A DNA stretch of 7,224 bases from Armatimonadota bacterium (lineage in GTDB: Bacteria > Armatimonadota > Armatimonadia > Armatimonadales > Armatimonadaceae). Under the pieces are notes generated by a model. The model ran no database searches. It was not told where the DNA came from and saw only the letters and a list, made by a program, of their open reading frames with translations. The number at the start of each line of letters is the position of its first letter. The first letter of the stretch is position 1. Positions 6,261 to 7,224 of this stretch are shown here, piece by piece. The DNA lies in the NCBI GenBank assembly GCA_014381035.1, contig JACMIS010000242.1:1-7224 (forward strand). Reading direction: 5' to 3'. A program made the position numbers and the translations under genes.

Positions 6261-6280
6261 AGGAGAGCAGGACCTGCTTT
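6261..6280 (+). promoter_or_regulatory. fba ribosome-binding site overlapped by a 13-bp palindrome
   Basis: AGGAG at 6261-6265 is rather far from the ATG (15 nt), while AGGA at 6269-6272 is 8 nt away and better placed, so either or both may pair with 16S rRNA. Bases 6266-6278 form AGCAGG-A-CCTGCT, a perfect palindrome with one central base. It covers the nearer site, so a bound protein here could affect translation or transcription. This site fixes the fba start at 6281. Confidence 0.55.
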
Positions 6281-7201
6281 ATGATCGTCCCAACAAAGAA
6301 ACTTTTCGCCCATGCGTATGGCAAATATGCCCTCGGAGCCTACAATATCAACAACTCCGAGCAGATTATGGGTCTTTTCCGTGGCTGCATTGATAGCAAA
6401 GCCCCGTTTATTATTCAGATTTCAAAGGGTGCACGTGGATACACCGACAAGCGGATGTTGGAGGCGATGATTCGCGCCGCCGCGGATATTTTTCCCGATG
6501 CGGTTTTTGCCGTCCACCTCGACCATGGTGATGAACAAACCTGTTACGAGTGCATCGAATCCGGCTTTTATTCGTCCGTGATGATTGACGCTTCCCACGA
6601 CCCATTCGAGGAAAATGTCGCGGCTACCAAGCGCGTCGTGACCGCCGCTCATGCCAAGGGCATTTCGGTAGAAGCCGAACTCGGTATGCTGGGTGGAGTA
6701 GAGGAAGACATCGCGGTAGACGAAAAGAACGCGAACCTGACCGACCCCGAGGAAGCGAAGGAGTTCGTCGCACAATCCGGCTGTGATTCGCTGGCATGTG
6801 CCATCGGAACGTCGCACGGTGCCTACAAGTTCGCGGGCGGACAGGGGATTCACTTCGACCGCGTGAAAGCCATCCAGGATCTGCTTCCCGGCGTCCCGCT
6901 CGTCATGCATGGCTCCTCATCGGTTCCACAAGAGGAAGTCGAGCGCATCAACGCGGCGGGTGGCACGCTGAAAGGCGCGAAGGGCGTGGACGCTAATCAG
7001 TACCTTCCGGCGGCAAAACTCGGCGTCTGCAAAGTCAACATTGACACCGACGGTCGGTTGGTCTGGACCCGTGTTCACCGCGAATTCTTCCAGGAAAAAA
7101 CTTCCGAGTTTGATCTGCGCCCTCCCGGAAAGATCTTCATGGCGGAGTACGCCAAGATCATCTCGTCGCGCAACGTGCTACTCTGTTCTGCGGGGCAGTA
7201 A
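6281..7201 (+). CDS. fba: Class II fructose-bisphosphate aldolase
   Basis: This zinc-dependent cytoplasmic aldolase interconverts fructose 1,6-bisphosphate with glyceraldehyde 3-phosphate and dihydroxyacetone phosphate in glycolysis and gluconeogenesis. The 306-residue length fits the shorter class II type. VHLDHG at 78-83 contains the catalytic Asp (D81) and first zinc ligand (H82). EAELG at 131-135 carries the metal-site Glu (E133). GTSHG at 176-180 gives zinc ligand H179 and phosphate-binding residues. MHGSSS at 209-214 gives zinc ligand H210 and a phosphate loop. NIDTD at 253-257 is the C-terminal phosphate-binding motif. All ligands are present, so it should be active. Related enzymes act on tagatose or other ketose bisphosphates, but the central sequence AYNINNSEQ and the whole-length match favour Fba. 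It has its own promoter and is divergent from the GH127 gene. The gene is complete, with stop TAA at 7199-7201. Confidence 0.95.
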   Translation: MIVPTKKLFAHAYGKYALGAYNINNSEQIMGLFRGCIDSKAPFIIQISKGARGYTDKRMLEAMIRAAADIFPDAVFAVHLDHGDEQTCYECIESGFYSSVMIDASHDPFEENVAATKRVVTAAHAKGISVEAELGMLGGVEEDIAVDEKNANLTDPEEAKEFVAQSGCDSLACAIGTSHGAYKFAGGQGIHFDRVKAIQDLLPGVPLVMHGSSSVPQEEVERINAAGGTLKGAKGVDANQYLPAAKLGVCKVNIDTDGRLVWTRVHREFFQEKTSEFDLRPPGKIFMAEYAKIISSRNVLLCSAGQ

Positions 7202-7224
7202 GACGACGTGCGCGAATTCGTCAA

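Larger units (their letters stand above)
5939..6280. other. 342-bp divergent intergenic control region
   Basis: This region separates the minus-strand GH127 gene from the plus-strand fba. No credible coding sequence lies in it. From left to right it contains a 12-bp direct repeat (5957-5985), a TATAAT box for the GH127 side (5997-6002), a 20-bp near-palindrome (6006-6025), two TGAGATC copies (6029-6035, 6048-6054), a 10-bp inverted repeat with distant arms (6081-6090 and 6168-6177), and the fba promoter (6203-6232) and ribosome-binding site. The separate elements are annotated below. Confidence 0.8.

Overview
The window reads as a stretch of chromosome from a free-living, moderately GC-rich bacterium. 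It holds five protein genes and one intergenic control region, with no sign of phage, transposase, CRISPR, tRNA or rRNA. The lineage cannot be fixed from the sequence alone. The mix of a Tat-exported GH127 glycosidase, a phytanoyl-CoA-dioxygenase-type oxygenase, an orphan phytoene synthase and a class II aldolase, together with weak Shine-Dalgarno sequences, would fit a heterotrophic soil or water group such as Armatimonadota. That is a guess.

Layout. Positions 1-207 are a gene-poor edge dominated by a perfect 34-bp inverted repeat (43-113). Positions 208-5938 hold four genes on the minus strand. In transcription order they are: a Tat-exported beta-L-arabinofuranosidase-like GH127 protein with a C-terminal beta-sandwich (5938 to 3284); a PhyH-family Fe(II)/2-oxoglutarate oxygenase whose possible GTG start shares a base with the preceding stop (stop at 2544); a phytoene/squalene synthase (about 2451 to 1378); and glutamate 5-kinase ProB (1320 to 208). 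ProB has its own plausible promoter, so it need not depend on the upstream genes. Positions 5939-6280 are a 342-bp divergent intergenic region, followed by a plus-strand class II fructose-bisphosphate aldolase (6281-7201).

How the genes relate. Export and hydrolysis of plant-type glycans (GH127) and central glycolysis (Fba) are read divergently from one control region. It contains a perfect TATAAT for the GH127 side with a 20-bp near-palindrome where a -35 box would be, a 12-bp direct repeat in the GH127 leader, and a standard TTGACA-N18-TACACT promoter for fba. The oxygenase, phytoene synthase and ProB have no obvious shared pathway with the glycosidase. Co-orientation may simply reflect a loose transcription unit.

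I found no convincing new multi-gene system. The most unusual items are the perfect 34-bp palindrome downstream of proB and the operator-like architecture of the 5939-6280 region.
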